Shown here piece by piece: positions 62,324 to 64,000 of a DNA stretch of 64,000 nt. Positions within the stretch are counted from its first letter, which is position 1; each line of letters starts with the position of its first letter. Origin of the DNA: an uncultured Polaromonas sp. (GTDB taxonomy: Bacteria; Pseudomonadota; Gammaproteobacteria; Burkholderiales; Burkholderiaceae_C); assembly GCA_937863225.1 (NCBI GenBank), contig CALMEI010000040.1:186001-250000 (forward strand), read 5' to 3'. The position numbers and the translations under genes were made by a program. The notes under the pieces are model-generated. The model had not been told where the DNA came from. It saw nothing but the letters and a program-made list of their open reading frames with translations, and did no database searches.

Positions 62324-62359
62324 TGCCGATTGAATGAACTATTGCATACAATCCCGTAT

Positions 62360-62761
62360 ATGCAACAAGTTGAAAATTGGTTAGACGAAGTTAAATGGGA
62401 TGCCCAAGGCTTGATTCCGGTGATTGCCCAAGAAATGGGCAGCAACGATGTACTGATGTTCGCCTGGATGAACCGCGAAGCGCTGCAAAAGACGGCTGAA
62501 TTGGGTCGCGCGGTTTATTTCAGCCGATCGCGCAACAAATTGTGGTTCAAAGGCGAAGAATCTGGCCATGTGCAAACGGTGCATGAACTGCGCATGGATT
62601 GCGACAATGACGTATTGCTGCTCAAAGTCACGCAAGAAGGCCATCAACCAGGTATTGCCTGCCACACGGGCCGACACAGCTGTTTTTTCAGCCTTTACAA
62701 AGACGGCGCATGGATAATTACCGAACCGGTCTTGAAAGATCCGCAAACCATCTACAAATAG
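62360..62761 (+). CDS. hisI: phosphoribosyl-AMP cyclohydrolase
   Basis: Monofunctional HisI of 133 residues from ATG 62360 ([20 protein letters not shown]). Zinc and substrate residues lie in [42 protein letters not shown] and [12 protein letters not shown]. An in-frame TTG at 62330 is possible but would add ten residues outside the family. No ribosome binding site is clear. It now lies directly behind the inserted acyltransferase gene. Confidence 0.95.
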   Translation: MQQVENWLDEVKWDAQGLIPVIAQEMGSNDVLMFAWMNREALQKTAELGRAVYFSRSRNKLWFKGEESGHVQTVHELRMDCDNDVLLLKVTQEGHQPGIACHTGRHSCFFSLYKDGAWIITEPVLKDPQTIYK

Positions 62762-62793
62762 CAGCCTACTGTCTATCTTTTCTACTTCAATTT

Positions 62794-63180
62794 ATGACAT
62801 CCAACGATTCCCTCAATCAACTCGGGCGTTTGCTTGAAACGCGCAAAGGGGGCGACCCTGAAGCCAGCTACACTGCGCGCTTGTTGCACAAAGGGCCGGA
62901 CGCATTTTTAAAAAAAATCGGCGAGGAAGCCACCGAATTGGTGATGGCATGCAAGGACGCGGACCATGGTGGTCACAGCGATGCTTTAAAAGCCAAAATT
63001 GTGTATGAAACCGCCGATTTGTGGTTTCACAGCATGGTGGCGCTCACGCATTACGGGTTATCACCGCAAGATGTCATCGCAGAATTGGACAAGCGCGTTG
63101 GTACCAGCGGATTAGAAGAAAAAGCCTCGCGCAAGGCACAAGACCGTGAAGCAAGTGAAACCAAAGGACAGCAACCATGA
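62794..63180 (+). CDS. hisE: phosphoribosyl-ATP pyrophosphatase
   Basis: Helical MazG-like enzyme of 128 residues from ATG 62794. The [34 protein letters not shown] and [14 protein letters not shown] segments carry the metal-binding acidic residues. A longer frame from 62710 lies within hisI and is rejected. Its stop overlaps the next gene in ATGA (63177-63180). Confidence 0.95.
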   Translation: MTSNDSLNQLGRLLETRKGGDPEASYTARLLHKGPDAFLKKIGEEATELVMACKDADHGGHSDALKAKIVYETADLWFHSMVALTHYGLSPQDVIAELDKRVGTSGLEEKASRKAQDREASETKGQQP

Positions 63181-63599
63181 ACGATATCATTGACGTTGAA
63201 GCAAAATCCAAGGGCGAAACCATGAACACAAACCTTTCCAATTCTGAAAAGCTTGAGTCATTAAAAACCACCGGTTGGATCAGCTATTTTCTGCATTTGA
63301 TTGTGGCAGTAGCAGCGGTTGTGCCAGGCGCCAACGCCAGCATCGCCTTATTGTTGATTGCACTGGTGATTGATTTGGTGAAGAAAAGCGATGCAGCAGG
63401 TACCTGGCAAGAAAGCCACTTTTCATGGCGCATACGCACCGTCATCAGGGCTGGTATTTTGTATGTGGTTACCATTCCGTTGTGGTTACTACTGATTGTT
63501 CCGGGTTGGATTGCATGGGGCATTATTTCGATATGGTTCTTGTACCGCATTGTGCGCGGTATGGTTGCGATGAACAAAAACCTTGCCGTTGGCGCTTAA
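63177..63599 (+). CDS. DUF4870-like small membrane protein
   Basis: A 140-residue protein with a polar N-terminus ([14 protein letters not shown]) and about three hydrophobic segments. The later part ([20 protein letters not shown], then [19 protein letters not shown]) resembles DUF4870. In Burkholderiales this gene commonly sits between hisE and the HIT gene. AAAGGA precedes the ATG, which overlaps the hisE stop. Function is unknown. Confidence 0.85.
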   Translation: MNDIIDVEAKSKGETMNTNLSNSEKLESLKTTGWISYFLHLIVAVAAVVPGANASIALLLIALVIDLVKKSDAAGTWQESHFSWRIRTVIRAGILYVVTIPLWLLLIVPGWIAWGIISIWFLYRIVRGMVAMNKNLAVGA

Positions 63600-63616
63600 T
63601 TTTGAGATAAAAAACG

Positions 63617-63976
63617 ATGTCGCACGATCCAAATTGCCTATTTTGCAAAATCATCGAAGGCAAGATTCCGTCTAAAAAAGTTCACGAAGATGAACTGGTA
63701 TACGCTTTTCACGACATTAACCCTTGGGCACCTGTGCATTTTTTAATCATTCCTAAAAAGCACATTCCGTCGCTCGCGCATGTTACCGGAGCCGACGCTG
63801 GCTTATTGGGACACATCATGGTGTTGGCTCCCAAACTGGCTTTGCAAGAAGGTTGCAGACCTTATCCTGAAGGAGGATTTCGCATTGTTGCCAATACGGG
63901 GCTTGAAGGTGGTCAAGAGGTACACCATATGCATTGGCATGTGATGGGCGGACCTAGACCTTGGTTACGTGGTTAA
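63617..63976 (+). CDS. HIT-family (HinT-like) nucleotide hydrolase
   Basis: A 119-residue histidine-triad protein. It opens with CLFCKIIEGKIPSKKVHED and carries the triad HMHWHVM (HxHxHxx) near residue 108; NTGLEGGQEV precedes it. HinT enzymes hydrolyse nucleoside phosphoramidates. It closes the his-DUF4870-HIT run; the last 24 bases of the window hold no further start that I can support. Confidence 0.94.
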   Translation: MSHDPNCLFCKIIEGKIPSKKVHEDELVYAFHDINPWAPVHFLIIPKKHIPSLAHVTGADAGLLGHIMVLAPKLALQEGCRPYPEGGFRIVANTGLEGGQEVHHMHWHVMGGPRPWLRG

Positions 63977-64000
63977 AATCACCACATCTGTGGCAATATT

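Noticed and set aside
62330..62359. TTG start for hisI
   Set aside because: It adds ten residues not typical of HisI, and ATG 62360 fits better; the TTG cannot be fully excluded.

Overview
The window is a densely coded chromosomal stretch from a betaproteobacterium, most likely order Burkholderiales and close to Comamonadaceae. This rests on family content and order (a DUF3683 flavodehydrogenase, DUF3460 next to scpA, fmdB-DUF502-aspS, ubiE-Tim44-ubiJ-ubiB, dusB-fis-purH, hisB-hisH-hisA-hisF-hisI-hisE-DUF4870-HIT). It also rests on intergenic repeats whose look I associate with Comamonadaceae. By eye the base composition is more AT-rich than is usual for that family. I see no rRNA, tRNA, CRISPR array, transposase, integrase or phage gene, and no gene-free stretch longer than about 230 bases.

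Layout. 1-472 is the 5' end of a DUF3683 dehydrogenase running off the left edge on the minus strand. 700-6662 is a ugpBAEC-Q glycerol-3-phosphate/glycerophosphodiester uptake set, split by an inverted DMT permease gene. 6758-13377 carries DUF167 and a small membrane protein (minus strand), then hemA, prfA, prmC and grxD, with a cupin, a dienelactone hydrolase and a tautomerase inserted between prfA and prmC. 13434-19379 is a ubiquinone block (ubiE, Tim44-like, ubiJ, ubiB) interrupted by a pirin/LysR pair. 19408-27446 holds a sodium/solute symporter, fmdB-DUF502-aspS, a YqaA-type membrane protein, dusB-fis and purH. 27489-34745 is a purine uptake and deamination operon: a four-gene BMP-type ABC importer, adenine deaminase and guanine deaminase. 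34801-40244 holds a HAD phosphatase, pepN and uup.

40244-52769 looks like an accessory cell-surface glycan locus. It has a two-domain methyltransferase, two AT3-SGNH O-acyltransferases, two lipoproteins (one an SGNH hydrolase), a large polytopic membrane protein, GtrA, a GT2 glycosyltransferase, an SDR and a DUF4910 peptidase-like protein. 52795-54960 is a BamE-domain lipoprotein, DUF3460, scpA and a small periplasmic protein. 55041-63976 is the histidine cluster hisC-hisB-hisH-hisA-hisF-hisI-hisE followed by DUF4870 and HIT genes. It carries two unusual insertions: a J-domain protein between hisC and hisB, and a third AT3-SGNH acyltransferase between hisF and hisI.

The most striking observation is a block of about 906 bases (44252-45157 and 60410-61315, same orientation, 16158 bases apart) that reads as identical in two acyltransferase genes. 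It covers almost exactly the conserved N-terminal membrane part, while the last membrane segments and the periplasmic SGNH domains diverge abruptly at a conserved WHWPLL motif. This looks like recent gene conversion or segmental duplication that pairs one membrane acyltransferase module with different extracytoplasmic domains. The second main observation is a dispersed hairpin-bearing intergenic repeat with six copies here, plus a seventh, degenerate copy that appears to lie in frame inside the uup coding sequence.
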